A stretch of DNA of 38,855 nucleotides from Rubrivivax sp. (GTDB taxonomy: Bacteria; Pseudomonadota; Gammaproteobacteria; Burkholderiales; Burkholderiaceae_C). Below are positions 10,660 through 18,083 of this stretch, one piece after another. Within the stretch, counting starts at the first letter, position 1. Each line of letters starts with the position of its first letter. The translations under genes were made by a program, and so were the position numbers. The stretch is taken from the NCBI GenBank assembly GCA_030653505.1, contig JAURZK010000060.1, positions 1 through 38,855 on the forward strand. The letters are read 5' to 3'. A model generated the notes under the pieces. That model made no database searches, was not told the origin of the DNA, and saw nothing but the letters and a program-made list of their open reading frames with translations.

Positions 10660-11337
10660 TCAGCGCACCGCAGCCGGTGCAATGCGCTCGAACAGGATGT
10701 TGTTTTCGGTGTGGATGTGCTGCATCAGGTCGTCGCGGAAGCCGCGCAGGCCGGTGTAGAGCGCACGCCAGGTGGTGCAGGCGGCCGGCGGCGGCGTGAT
10801 GTCGTTGGTCAGCTCGGCGACCCGGCGCAGCGAAACGCCGTGTTCGTCGTGCTCCATGCGCATCACCGTGATCGGCGCACCGGCCAGATCGCCAGCGCCG
10901 CGCACGATCATCGGGAACAGCACGTCCTCTTCCTTGCGCATGTGGCTCTCGAGCTCTTGTGCCCATTCGGCCAGGTGGTCGGCCAGCCCGCGCGGGCAGT
11001 CGGCACGTTCGCCATGCACGCTCTCGACCTTGCGTGCCAGGCGGATCAGCTCGGGCAGCTGCTCGCGGTGCACCGCGTGGTAGCGCGTCAGGATGTGGTC
11101 GACGAGGGTGGGTGCGTCCAGCGCATCGACGTCCTGTGCGTCGTCGGCCACGGCCTGGCTCTGCAGCACCTGCAGCCCGGCGACGATGGGTGCGGCGTCT
11201 ATGCCGGCCGCGGTGGCGGCCGCGCGCAGCGTCTGGTTGCCGCCGCAGCAGAAGTCGAGCTGGTGGGCGTCGAAGAGGCGGGTGGCGCCGGCGATACGCC
11301 GCGCGAGCTGGCCGAGTGATTGGTCGATGAGTTCCAT
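10660..11337 (-). CDS. ytfE: Iron-sulfur cluster repair di-iron protein (YtfE/ScdA/RIC)
   Basis: A 225-residue cytoplasmic protein repairing Fe-S clusters damaged by NO. An N-terminal ScdA-type domain carries the conserved double cysteine (C30-C31, LDFCCGGNQTL). The hemerythrin-like part has the di-iron ligands in YHAVHREQLP, ESHMRKEEDVLFP, MRMEHDEHG and HIHTENNILF. ATG 11337 is chosen because AAGAAGG lies 7-8 nt upstream on the minus strand and the protein then begins MELIDQSLGQLA, as in the family; a longer open frame reaching 11436 would run past the predicted transcript start. It is first in the operon ytfE-norB, divergent from norR. Confidence 0.95.
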   Translation of the reverse strand: MELIDQSLGQLARRIAGATRLFDAHQLDFCCGGNQTLRAAATAAGIDAAPIVAGLQVLQSQAVADDAQDVDALDAPTLVDHILTRYHAVHREQLPELIRLARKVESVHGERADCPRGLADHLAEWAQELESHMRKEEDVLFPMIVRGAGDLAGAPITVMRMEHDEHGVSLRRVAELTNDITPPPAACTTWRALYTGLRGFRDDLMQHIHTENNILFERIAPAAVR

Positions 11338-11399
11338 CTGGCATGCCTTCTTGGTGGAGTTCGAGGCCGGCGCGTGGCCGGTGCTTGCCCTCTTGCAAC

Positions 11400-11414
11400 G
11401 CGAGCGCCGTGCCA
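11400..11414 (-). promoter_or_regulatory. Sigma-54 promoter of ytfE-norB
   Basis: On the minus strand the sequence reads TGGCACG-GCGC-TCGC: a perfect -24 element and the invariant GG-N10-GC spacing, with one change from TTGC in the -12 element. The predicted start is near 11388, about 50 nt before ATG 11337. It fits the requirement of NorR, a sigma-54 activator. Confidence 0.8.
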
Positions 11415-11453
11415 AGAAAAAAGTACATTCCATCAACTACTTGCGATGAAGAT

Positions 11454-11466
11454 GGTCGAAAAAACC
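11454..11466. promoter_or_regulatory. NorR enhancer site 1 (GGT-N7-ACC)
   Basis: GGT at 11454-11456 and ACC at 11464-11466 around seven bases match the NorR consensus known from Ralstonia eutropha (GGT-N7-ACC). It lies about 40 bp upstream of the sigma-54 promoter of ytfE-norB. Confidence 0.8.
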
Positions 11467-11478
11467 ATGGGCGATATA

Positions 11479-11491
11479 GGTTCCATGTACC
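11479..11491. promoter_or_regulatory. NorR enhancer site 2 (GGT-N7-ACC)
   Basis: GGT at 11479-11481 and ACC at 11489-11491. Its centre is 25 bp from site 1, so they are not on exactly the same helix face but close to the spacing of the three-site NorR enhancers described in other bacteria. Confidence 0.8.
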
Positions 11492-11497
11492 ATTCAA

Positions 11498-11510
11498 GGT
11501 AGTTATGACC
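11498..11510. promoter_or_regulatory. NorR enhancer site 3 (GGT-N7-ACC), overlapping the norR start codon
   Basis: GGT at 11498-11500 and ACC at 11508-11510 flank the ATG of norR (11505-11507); the GGT is also part of its Shine-Dalgarno (AAGG). Binding here would put NorR on its own translation-start region, so negative autoregulation is inferred. Confidence 0.7.
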
Positions 11511-13118
11511 ACAGAGCCTCTCCATCTCATGCTGCTCGCCGACCTCGTCGCCGACCTGCCCGTGGCCGTGCGCCTGCAGCGCCTGGTCGGCAGCCTGAGG
11601 GCGCACTTCGGCTGCGGGGCCGTGGCGCTGCTGCGGCTGGAGGAAGACCACCTGCGGCCCGTGGCTGTCGACGGGCTGGTCAGCGACACGCTGGGGCGGC
11701 GTTTTGTCGTCGCCGAACATCCCCGCCTGGCGGCCATCCTGCGGCGCCGCGGAGTCACGCGCTTCCATCACGACAGCGAGCTGCCCGACCCCTACGACGG
11801 CCTCATCGCCGACCGCGCAGGCGAGCCCTTGCCGGTGCATGACTGCATGGGCATCGCGCTGGACGTCGAGGGCGAACGCTGGGGCGTGCTGACGCTGGAC
11901 GCGCTGGACGTCGGCGCCTTCGACGCGGGCGCGCTGAGAGATCTGGCCGAACTCGGCTGTGCCGTCGAAGCGGCGGTGCGCGTGACGCGGCTGGAAGCCG
12001 AGATCCGCGCGCTGCGCCTGTCGACACCGACCATGCCCCGTGACCCGGAGGCGCCGCGGGAGGACGGCGACATCGTCGGCCAGAGCGAAGCGCTGACGCA
12101 GTTGCTGCACGAACTGCAGGTGGTGGCCGACTCCGAACTGCCGGTGCTGCTGCTGGGTGAGACCGGCGTCGGCAAGGAGCTGTTCGCGCACCGCCTGCAC
12201 CGCCTGTCCCGGCGCGCCGCCAAGCCGCTGGTGCACGTCAATTGCGCCGCGCTGCCCGAGTCGCTGGCCGAGAGTGAACTCTTCGGCCACGCACGCGGGG
12301 CGTTCTCTGGCGCGGTGAACGACCGGCCCGGCCGCTTCGAGGCGGCCGATGGCGGCACGCTGTTCCTGGACGAGGTGGGCGAACTGCCGCTGTCCATCCA
12401 GGCCAAGCTGCTGCGCACGCTGCAGAACGGCGAGATCCAGCGCCTGGGTGCCGACCGGCCTCGACGTGTCAACGTCCGTGTCATCGCCGCCACCAACCGC
12501 AGCCTGCGCGACCACGTGCAGGAGGGGCTGTTCCGCGCCGACCTCTACCACCGGTTGTCGGTGTATCCGATACCGATACCGCCGCTGCGTGACCGCGGCA
12601 ACGACGTGCTGCTGCTCGCCGGGCGCTTCCTGGAGCTCAACCGCGCACGCCTGGGCCTGCGCAGTCTGCGCCTGTCGGCCGAGGCCGAAGACGCACTGCG
12701 CCGTTACCGCTGGCCCGGCAACGTGCGCGAGCTCGAACACGTGATCAGCCGTGCTGCGCTCAAGGCCGTCAGCCGCGGGGCCGACCGCAAGCAGATCGTC
12801 ACGCTGGAAGCGGCCACCCTGGACCTCGACGCGCTGGAACTGCCGCCTGCCCCGCACGCGCCAGGGCCGGCCTCAGCTGCCGACGGCTTGGCCTCGCCTG
12901 TGGCGGCCACGCTGCACGACGTGGTGCAGGACAGCCAGCGCCAGGCGATACGTCAGGCCCTGGCCATGCATCAGGACAACTGGGCCGCCGCCGCACGCCA
13001 GCTCGGGCTGGACGCCAGCAACCTGCACAAGCTGGCGCGCCGGCTGGGGCTCAAGCTCATATCGGGGCACGTCAGGCGAACCGCCGTGGAATCTTCAGGG
13101 CAAACGCCTGGGCGCTGA
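11505..13118 (+). CDS. norR: NO-responsive sigma-54-dependent activator NorR
   Basis: A 537-residue regulator. The N-terminal GAF domain (about 1-175) holds the non-haem iron centre that binds NO; the H-x-C pair is seen in LPVHDCMGI and an aspartate in PDPYDGL, corresponding to ligands known in E. coli NorR. The AAA+ domain has Walker A GETGVGKE (218-225), the sigma-54 contact loop as GAFSGA (265-270, a Thr-to-Ser variant of GAFTGA), Walker B LFLDEVG and the arginine region. A Fis-type helix-turn-helix ends the protein (NWAAAARQLGLDASNLHKLARRLGL). ATG 11505 follows AAGG at 6 nt; longer frames would run through the NorR sites. It is divergent from ytfE-norB, which it should activate when NO is present. 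Confidence 0.95.
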   Translation: MTTEPLHLMLLADLVADLPVAVRLQRLVGSLRAHFGCGAVALLRLEEDHLRPVAVDGLVSDTLGRRFVVAEHPRLAAILRRRGVTRFHHDSELPDPYDGLIADRAGEPLPVHDCMGIALDVEGERWGVLTLDALDVGAFDAGALRDLAELGCAVEAAVRVTRLEAEIRALRLSTPTMPRDPEAPREDGDIVGQSEALTQLLHELQVVADSELPVLLLGETGVGKELFAHRLHRLSRRAAKPLVHVNCAALPESLAESELFGHARGAFSGAVNDRPGRFEAADGGTLFLDEVGELPLSIQAKLLRTLQNGEIQRLGADRPRRVNVRVIAATNRSLRDHVQEGLFRADLYHRLSVYPIPIPPLRDRGNDVLLLAGRFLELNRARLGLRSLRLSAEAEDALRRYRWPGNVRELEHVISRAALKAVSRGADRKQIVTLEAATLDLDALELPPAPHAPGPASAADGLASPVAATLHDVVQDSQRQAIRQALAMHQDNWAAAARQLGLDASNLHKLARRLGLKLISGHVRRTAVESSGQTPGR

Positions 13119-13186
13119 GGTCTATCGTCTGAAGTGCACCCCCTAGCCCCCCTTCATCGGGCGCTGGACGCGGTGCACAGGGCTTC

Positions 13187-13504
13187 ATGCTGAGGGCCTT
13201 TGGCAGCGCTCTCACCATGAATCTGATCGGCATCCCCCTTCGCAAGCCGAGCCACAACGAGGTGGCCGCTGCCACCGTGATGGCCGTCGGCCTCTGGCTC
13301 GCAGGCATCGGCCTGATGCATGCCGCACAGGTTGCGCTCAGCCGTGCCGACGCAGGAGCGCTGCTGTTGGTGTGCCTGTGGGGCTGCGTGTCGGCGCGGC
13401 TGGGCATCCGCATCGACCGCGGCGGCCGCCATCTGCTGGCCAGCCTGGCAGTCAACGCCATGTTGCTCGGCGCCTACGAGGTGTTGAGGCGGCTCCTGGC
13501 CTGA
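13187..13504 (+). CDS. Small hypothetical membrane protein
   Basis: A 105-residue protein with three probable membrane helices (ATVMAVGLWLAGIGLMHAA, AGALLLVCLWGCVSARLG, LASLAVNAMLLGAYEVL) and a short basic C-terminus (RRLLA). AGGG precedes ATG 13187 by 4 nt; ATG 13217 (MNLIGIPLRKPS) is an alternative start. It lies 68 bp after norR on the same strand and could be read through from it. An inverted repeat GTGCACC (13134-13140)/GGTGCAC (13172-13178) lies between them. No family is recognised. The hydrophobic pattern favours this strand over the antisense frame in the same place. Confidence 0.6.
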   Translation: MLRAFGSALTMNLIGIPLRKPSHNEVAAATVMAVGLWLAGIGLMHAAQVALSRADAGALLLVCLWGCVSARLGIRIDRGGRHLLASLAVNAMLLGAYEVLRRLLA

Positions 13505-13600
13505 ACCCGAGCGCTACCAGGGGGCAGCGCCGATCCTGGTGATCATCGCCACGCCGCACCACCTGCCTGCCCTGGCCTGCTCAAGAAAATCGGTGTTTCC

Positions 13601-14509
13601 CTAGCCGATCAGTCGCGCGAACAACGCCGTCAACGCAGCGCGCTGGCGTGTGTCGGGCAAGGGACCGTGCATCGCGGCGAGGTTCTGCGTCACATGGTCC
13701 GCGCGCGTCGTGGCCGGGATGACGCAGGTGACCGGCGGAAACGCAAGTTCCCACTTGAGCACGAGTGCAGCCCAGGTCCAGCACTCGAGTTCGCGCGCGA
13801 CGCCGGGCAGCGGTTCGCGGGCGAGCCGTCGCAGCAGGGCGCCGCCGTCGAAGGGCCGGTTCACGATCACGCCGAGACCCCGATCGGCGGCCATCTGCAT
13901 CAGCGGCTCGGCACGCCGGTCCACCGGGCTGTAGGTGATCTGCATGAACTCGAGCGCGGGCGATTCGGCCTTCAGTACGCGCTCCATCTCGTCGTGCTTG
14001 CTGCCGTGCGAGGTGGTCACGCCGAGCAGTCGCGTGCGGCCTTCGTCCTTCCAGCGGCGCAGCGTCTTCAGGTGCTCGCGCCAGGCGAGCAGGTTGTGCA
14101 CCTGCATCAGGTCGAAGCGCGGCAGCCGCCAGAACGCGAGCGAGCGCGCCATCTGCGCATCGCCGAGTGCACCGATCGGCGTCCAGACCTTGCTGGCGGC
14201 CACCAGCGGTGCACCGGCACGCGTCGGGCCGAGCAGTTCGCCGAGCACCTGCTCGGCGGTGCCGTACATCGGCGACGAGTCGATCAGCATGCCAGCGCCG
14301 GCGAAGAAGCTGCGCAGCACCTCGCGGCGCGCGGCCATCGCGTCGGCGTCGCTGATGTTGATGTCGAAGGTGAGCCAGGTGCCGAGCCCGACGGCGCTCC
14401 AGCGCTCGCCGGTCCTGGGCAGCGCACGCTCGAGCGGCGCCGGCCGGGCCGACGACACATTCGTCATGGCCGCGGCAGCGGCCGCGAGGAGCAGATCACG
14501 CCGGTCCAT
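13601..14509 (-). CDS. Tat-exported aldo/keto reductase
   Basis: A 302-residue NAD(P)H-dependent oxidoreductase of the aldo/keto reductase superfamily. The catalytic tetrad is visible: D77 and Y82 in LIDSSPMYG, K107 in AASKVW, H138 in LMQVHN. Later segments (GVTTSHGSK, QITYSPVDRRAEPLM, VIPATTRADHVTQNLAAM) match the family's barrel and cofactor-binding end. With ATG 14509 the protein begins MDRRDLLLAAAAAAM, a twin-arginine-like export signal, which is unusual for this mostly cytoplasmic superfamily but known for a 'twin-arginine signal AKR' subset; the upstream start at 14557 would bury it. The substrate is unknown. It is divergent from the CAP-domain lipoprotein, with a 251-bp gap. Confidence 0.9.
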   Translation of the reverse strand: MDRRDLLLAAAAAAMTNVSSARPAPLERALPRTGERWSAVGLGTWLTFDINISDADAMAARREVLRSFFAGAGMLIDSSPMYGTAEQVLGELLGPTRAGAPLVAASKVWTPIGALGDAQMARSLAFWRLPRFDLMQVHNLLAWREHLKTLRRWKDEGRTRLLGVTTSHGSKHDEMERVLKAESPALEFMQITYSPVDRRAEPLMQMAADRGLGVIVNRPFDGGALLRRLAREPLPGVARELECWTWAALVLKWELAFPPVTCVIPATTRADHVTQNLAAMHGPLPDTRQRAALTALFARLIG

Positions 14510-14760
14510 GGCGTCGATGATCGCCGATCGCGAAGGCGTCGACGACTTGGTCCCCACTGACCGTCAGCCCAACTTGACCGGCAATGCAGGGCCGGTAGCC
14601 GCGGTCCAGCCCACGACCGGCCCCTGATCGACCCCGCCATGGCACCCCGGCACGCCCGGCCAGTGGCAGAGCGCACGGTGAGTCACCCGGCGCTGTCGCG
14701 GAGTGTGACCAGCGCCGGCGCCGAACCACAACTGGATACGCAAGGCGCACCCATGGCGCC
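14510..14760. other. Divergent intergenic region between aldo/keto reductase and CAP lipoprotein genes
   Basis: It should hold promoters for both flanking genes. I could not find a convincing -35/-10 pair, repeat or operator in it. Confidence 0.4.
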
Positions 14761-15429
14761 ATGCTGACGCGCATGCACACACTCACGCTACGCAAGGGCG
14801 CGCTGGCCCGTCTGGCCGTTCCGATGCTTCTGGTCGGCCTGCCGGCCTGCGGTGGCGGCGGGGGCGAACCCGCTGCCAGCCCGACACCGACCGCGGCGGC
14901 GCCCAGCCCGGCGCCTGCACCTGCACCTGCGCCTGCACCGGCACCGGCACCGGCACCGGCACCGGCACCCACCGTTGCCGGCACCCGGGCCACCTGCAAC
15001 CTCGCAGACTTCCGGGCGCAGGCGCTGGCGCGGGTCAACAGTTACCGCGCTGCGGGGGCCTCGTGCGGCGCGCAGGGCAACTTCCCGGCGGTGCCCGCCC
15101 TGGCCTGGAACGACGCGCTCACCCAGGCCTCGCTGGTGCACAGCGAAGACATGGTGGCGCTCAACTTCTTCAGCCACACCGGCTCCACCGGCAGCAGCGC
15201 TGGTCAGCGCGCTTCGGCCGCGGGTTATGTGTGGTCGACCTGGGGCGAGAACATCGCCGCGGGGCAGTCCACCGTCGACAGCGTGATGGCAGGGTGGCTG
15301 GCCAGCCCCGGCCATTGCGCCAACCTGATGAACGCGCGCTTCCGCGACATCGGACTGGCCTGCGTCAGCGGCACGGCCAACAACGGCTACCGCACCTACT
15401 GGACGATGACGCTGGGCGCTGCCAGGTAG
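14761..15429 (+). CDS. CAP (SCP/PR-1) domain lipoprotein
   Basis: A 222-residue exported protein. A signal peptide ends in the lipobox LPAC (C30), then GGGGGEP and a proline-rich linker with ten Ala-Pro pairs (51-70), then a CAP domain from about residue 77: ARVNSYRAAGASCG, LAWNDALTQASLVHSEDM, FFSHTGSTG, WGENIAAG and WLASPGHCANLMN, including the histidine and glutamate positions typical of CAP proteins. Bacterial CAP proteins are secreted and linked to cell-wall or lipid binding; their activity is not defined in general. ATG 14773 is an alternative start. The linker would hold the domain away from the membrane anchor. It converges with the Tm-1-like gene. Confidence 0.9.
   Translation: MLTRMHTLTLRKGALARLAVPMLLVGLPACGGGGGEPAASPTPTAAAPSPAPAPAPAPAPAPAPAPAPAPTVAGTRATCNLADFRAQALARVNSYRAAGASCGAQGNFPAVPALAWNDALTQASLVHSEDMVALNFFSHTGSTGSSAGQRASAAGYVWSTWGENIAAGQSTVDSVMAGWLASPGHCANLMNARFRDIGLACVSGTANNGYRTYWTMTLGAAR
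14911..14970 (+). repeat. Ten tandem hexamers encoding an Ala-Pro linker
   Basis: Units of the form GC(A/G)CC(T/G/C) repeat ten times in frame and encode ten Ala-Pro pairs. Six of the units from 14935 on are nearly identical (GCACCG). The array could change length by slippage in 6-bp steps without shifting the frame. Confidence 0.9.
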
Positions 15430-15448
15430 GGCGGCCGCCCGTGGCCCC

Positions 15449-15468
15449 GGGGCGTCCATGGGCGCCCC
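15449..15468. terminator. GC-rich hairpin between convergent genes
   Basis: GGGGCG (15449-15454) and CGCCCC (15463-15468) flank CCATGG and can form a stem with one G-U pair. It lies 20 bp after the CAP gene and 61 bp after the Tm-1-like stop. No T-run follows on either strand, so a terminator role is weak inference. Confidence 0.3.
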
Positions 15469-15528
15469 ACCGCTTGGCAAAGCGCTCGGCCCGTTGCGGC
15501 GGCACTGGCGCCCCCGCCCGGGCGCGGC

Positions 15529-16752
15529 TCAGCCCAAGACCTGCCGCACCTGCTGTGCCATCGCGCTGGCAAAGGCCGGGTCGTTGATGTGCAGGTCCAT
15601 TTCGATGAGCTGGTGGCGCTCGTCCTGCACCAGCTGTTGGCGCAAGGTGTCGAAGAGCGCGGCGTTGACCTGCGGCGCGTGAAACGGCTGACCCGGTGCG
15701 TCCAGCATCGACAGGCCACGCAAGGGCAGCAGCAGGCGCACCGGTGCGCTGGCGCGGTTGAGCTGCTCGGCGATGCGCCGGCCTGCGGCGCGCACCTCGT
15801 CGGCGTTGCTGCGCATCAGCGTCACGTCGGGGTTGTGCACATGGAACAGACGGTCGCGATGGCGCTCGGGCACGGTGTGGCGCGGCCCCCAGTTGATCAT
15901 GTCCAGCGCACCCAGCGAGCCTAACCACGGCAAGCCGTGGCGCGCAGCCGCATCCAGCCGGTTCGGCCCGGCGTCGCACACGCCGCCGTGCAGGTGCTGA
16001 CCGACTTCGGTGGTGGTCACGTCGACGATGGCCGTGAGCAGCCCGGCCGCAGCCAGCGCCTCGAGCGTGCGTCCGCCCGCGCCGTTGGCGTGGAAGACCT
16101 GGGCGTCGAAGTCGTCCTGCAACTCGGCGCGCAGCGCCTGCACGCACGGCGTGGTGACGCCGAACATGGTCAGGCCGATGGCGGGCTTGTCCAGTGCGGT
16201 GGCAAGCGGCGGCGGGCGGTGCGTCAACATGCCGGCCATGGCGTGCGCCGCATTGGCCAGGATGGTGCGCGAGAGTCTGTTGAGCCCGGCGATGTCCGTC
16301 ACCGGGTACAGCAGCATCAGGTCCATCACGTCCACGTAAGGCGCCACATTGCCCGAGGCCATGGTGGAGACCAGCAGCTTGGGGCAGCCGATGGGCAGGC
16401 GCCGCATGGCGGGCGCGATCATGGAAGTACCGCCGGAGCCGCCGACGCCGAGCATGCCGGCGATCTCACCCGCGTCGAGCGCATGCTGCACGCAAAGGCC
16501 CAGCGCCTCGCCCATGGCGGTGACGGCGGCACCCCGGTCGTCGGTGCCGAACACCGCGCCTGCGCCCTGCGGGTGGCATGCCGCGACGGCCCGGGCCTCG
16601 ATGTCGGCCACGCCGGGCGCGCTGCGGGTGCCGATGTCGACCGTGCGCACCGGCACGCCGGCCGCGCGCAGCAGGCCGGCGATGTAGTCGAGCTCGGGCG
16701 CCTTGGTGTCGAAGGTGCCGACCACCCAGGCCGCAGCCGCCCGCGCGTTCAT
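15529..16752 (-). CDS. Tm-1-like ATP-binding domain protein (UPF0261)
   Basis: A 407-residue protein of the UPF0261/Tm-1-like family: N-terminal AAWVVGTFDTKAPELDYI, then VRTVDIGTRS, FGTDDRGAAVTAMGEA, the glycine-rich MLGVGGSGGTSMIA, the middle KLLVSTMASGNVAPYVDV and GLTMFGVTTPCVQ, and late FHANGAGGRTLEALA and VDVTTTEVGQHLHGG. Tomato Tm-1, which blocks tobamovirus replication, has this domain at its N-terminus and binds ATP there; the bacterial function is unknown. The open frame runs far upstream, but ATG 16752 overlaps the stop of the SRPBCC gene (ATGA), which fixes the start. It is the last gene of a block that begins with the Liv permeases, so it probably acts on the imported compound or its product. 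Confidence 0.92.
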   Translation of the reverse strand: MNARAAAAWVVGTFDTKAPELDYIAGLLRAAGVPVRTVDIGTRSAPGVADIEARAVAACHPQGAGAVFGTDDRGAAVTAMGEALGLCVQHALDAGEIAGMLGVGGSGGTSMIAPAMRRLPIGCPKLLVSTMASGNVAPYVDVMDLMLLYPVTDIAGLNRLSRTILANAAHAMAGMLTHRPPPLATALDKPAIGLTMFGVTTPCVQALRAELQDDFDAQVFHANGAGGRTLEALAAAGLLTAIVDVTTTEVGQHLHGGVCDAGPNRLDAAARHGLPWLGSLGALDMINWGPRHTVPERHRDRLFHVHNPDVTLMRSNADEVRAAGRRIAEQLNRASAPVRLLLPLRGLSMLDAPGQPFHAPQVNAALFDTLRQQLVQDERHQLIEMDLHINDPAFASAMAQQVRQVLG

Positions 16753-17192
16753 CGCCCGGCGCCGAAGTGCGTGTCCACGCACTCGAAGAAGGTGCGGAAG
16801 GTGCCCTTCACGCGTTCCATCGCTTCGGCTTCCTGGTCGGCCGGCACGTCCCACTCGGCCCACCACTGGCCGAAGCAGCGGTTGCCTTCCGTCACCGGCA
16901 GCAGGTGCATTTCGGCGACGTAGTTCGTCCAGTCGGCGTCGATGTGCAGGATCTTGTAGCGGCAGCGGTGGGTGTCGTCCGACAGCGCCAGCAGTTGCTC
17001 GCGCAGAGTGCCGCCGCCGTCGCGCACGCTGAAGTGGCGCACGCAGCCCACCTGGTCGGCGGGCTTGCCGTCTTCGATGTAGGACTTCTCGAAAAACGGG
17101 TGGTATTCCCCCAGGCGACCGAAGTCGCGCAGGTAGGACCATGCCTGATCCAGCGTGGCGTTCATCACCGCGCTCACGTATACCCTGGTCAT
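16749..17192 (-). CDS. SRPBCC (START/Bet v1-like) family protein
   Basis: A 147-residue protein of the SRPBCC hydrophobic-pocket superfamily (polyketide cyclase/MxaD-like): MTRVYVSAVMNATLDQAW, YLRDFGRLGEYHPFF, the central VGCVRHFSVRDGG and the long C-terminal helix QEAEAMERVKGTFRTFFE. No signal peptide is visible. Members bind or transform hydrophobic small molecules. It sits between the TIM-barrel and the Tm-1-like genes (27 bp after the former; 4-bp overlap with the latter), so it is probably part of the same pathway, for example as a cyclase or ligand carrier; that role is inference. Confidence 0.88.
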   Translation of the reverse strand: MTRVYVSAVMNATLDQAWSYLRDFGRLGEYHPFFEKSYIEDGKPADQVGCVRHFSVRDGGGTLREQLLALSDDTHRCRYKILHIDADWTNYVAEMHLLPVTEGNRCFGQWWAEWDVPADQEAEAMERVKGTFRTFFECVDTHFGAGR

Positions 17193-17219
17193 GTGTGTCT
17201 CCTGTGGGGGGTCGAGGGG

Positions 17220-18050
17220 TCAGAAGGTGAGTTGCTTGTAGAGCTGCACGTGCGCCTTGATCGCGATCTCGGTGGGCAGGCGCTCCATGCTGCTGGCGCC
17301 GTAGAAACCGTTGCAGTGGCGGCTGTGCTTGAGCACGTAGGCCACGTCCTCGGGCATCGAGATCGGGCCGCCGTGGGCAATGACGATGACGTCCTTGCGC
17401 ACGCGGCGCGCGGCCTCGCCCCAGGCGTCGATGAGCTCGACACAGTGGTCGAGCGACTTCGACGTCGTGGCACCGATGGTGCCGCCGGTGGTCACGCCCA
17501 TGTGCGGCACGATGAAGTCGGCACCCGCTTCGGTCATCGCCACGGCTTCTTCGGCAGAGAACACGTAGGGCGTGGTCAGCAGGTCGATGGCATGGGCCTG
17601 GCCGATCATCTCGACCTCGGTGGCGAAGTTGATGCCGGTCTCCTCCAGGCTCTGGCGGAAGGTGCCGTCGATGATGCCCACGGTGGGGAAGTTCTGCACG
17701 CCGGAGAACCCCAGGTCCTTGAGCTTCTGCAGGAACACCGGCATGACGATGAAGGGGTCGGTGCCGTTGACGCCGGCAATCACCGGCGTCTTCTTCGCCA
17801 CCGGCAGCACTTCGCCGGCCATCTCCAGCACGATGTCGTTGGCATTGCCATAGGCCAGCAGGCCGGCCGACGAGGCGCGGCCGGCCATGCGGTAGCGCCC
17901 GGAGTTGTAGATGACGATGAGGTCGATGCCGGCGGCTTCTTCGCACTTGGCCGAGATGCCGGTGCCGGCGCCGCCGCCGATGATGGGCTGGCGCGCACGC
18001 ACCATGGCCTGGAATTTCTCCATGAGGGCGGGTCGTTCGAAGCGCGGCAT
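17220..18050 (-). CDS. Phosphoenolpyruvate hydrolase family TIM-barrel protein
   Basis: A 276-residue TIM-barrel protein of the PEP-hydrolase (TIM-barrel signal transduction) family: [90 protein letters not shown], and the end [16 protein letters not shown]. This domain forms the C-terminal half of plant Tm-1. ATG 18050 has AGGAG 8 nt upstream; the TTG at 18056 is too close to it. It lies 33 bp after the second permease gene. Members resemble phosphoenolpyruvate-using isomerases/hydrolases, but the reaction has not been established in general; a C-C bond-forming or cleaving step is a guess. Confidence 0.9.
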   Translation of the reverse strand: MPRFERPALMEKFQAMVRARQPIIGGGAGTGISAKCEEAAGIDLIVIYNSGRYRMAGRASSAGLLAYGNANDIVLEMAGEVLPVAKKTPVIAGVNGTDPFIVMPVFLQKLKDLGFSGVQNFPTVGIIDGTFRQSLEETGINFATEVEMIGQAHAIDLLTTPYVFSAEEAVAMTEAGADFIVPHMGVTTGGTIGATTSKSLDHCVELIDAWGEAARRVRKDVIVIAHGGPISMPEDVAYVLKHSRHCNGFYGASSMERLPTEIAIKAHVQLYKQLTF

Positions 18051-18083
18051 GGGCAACTCTCCTGTGTGTGGGATGGGTAGGGG

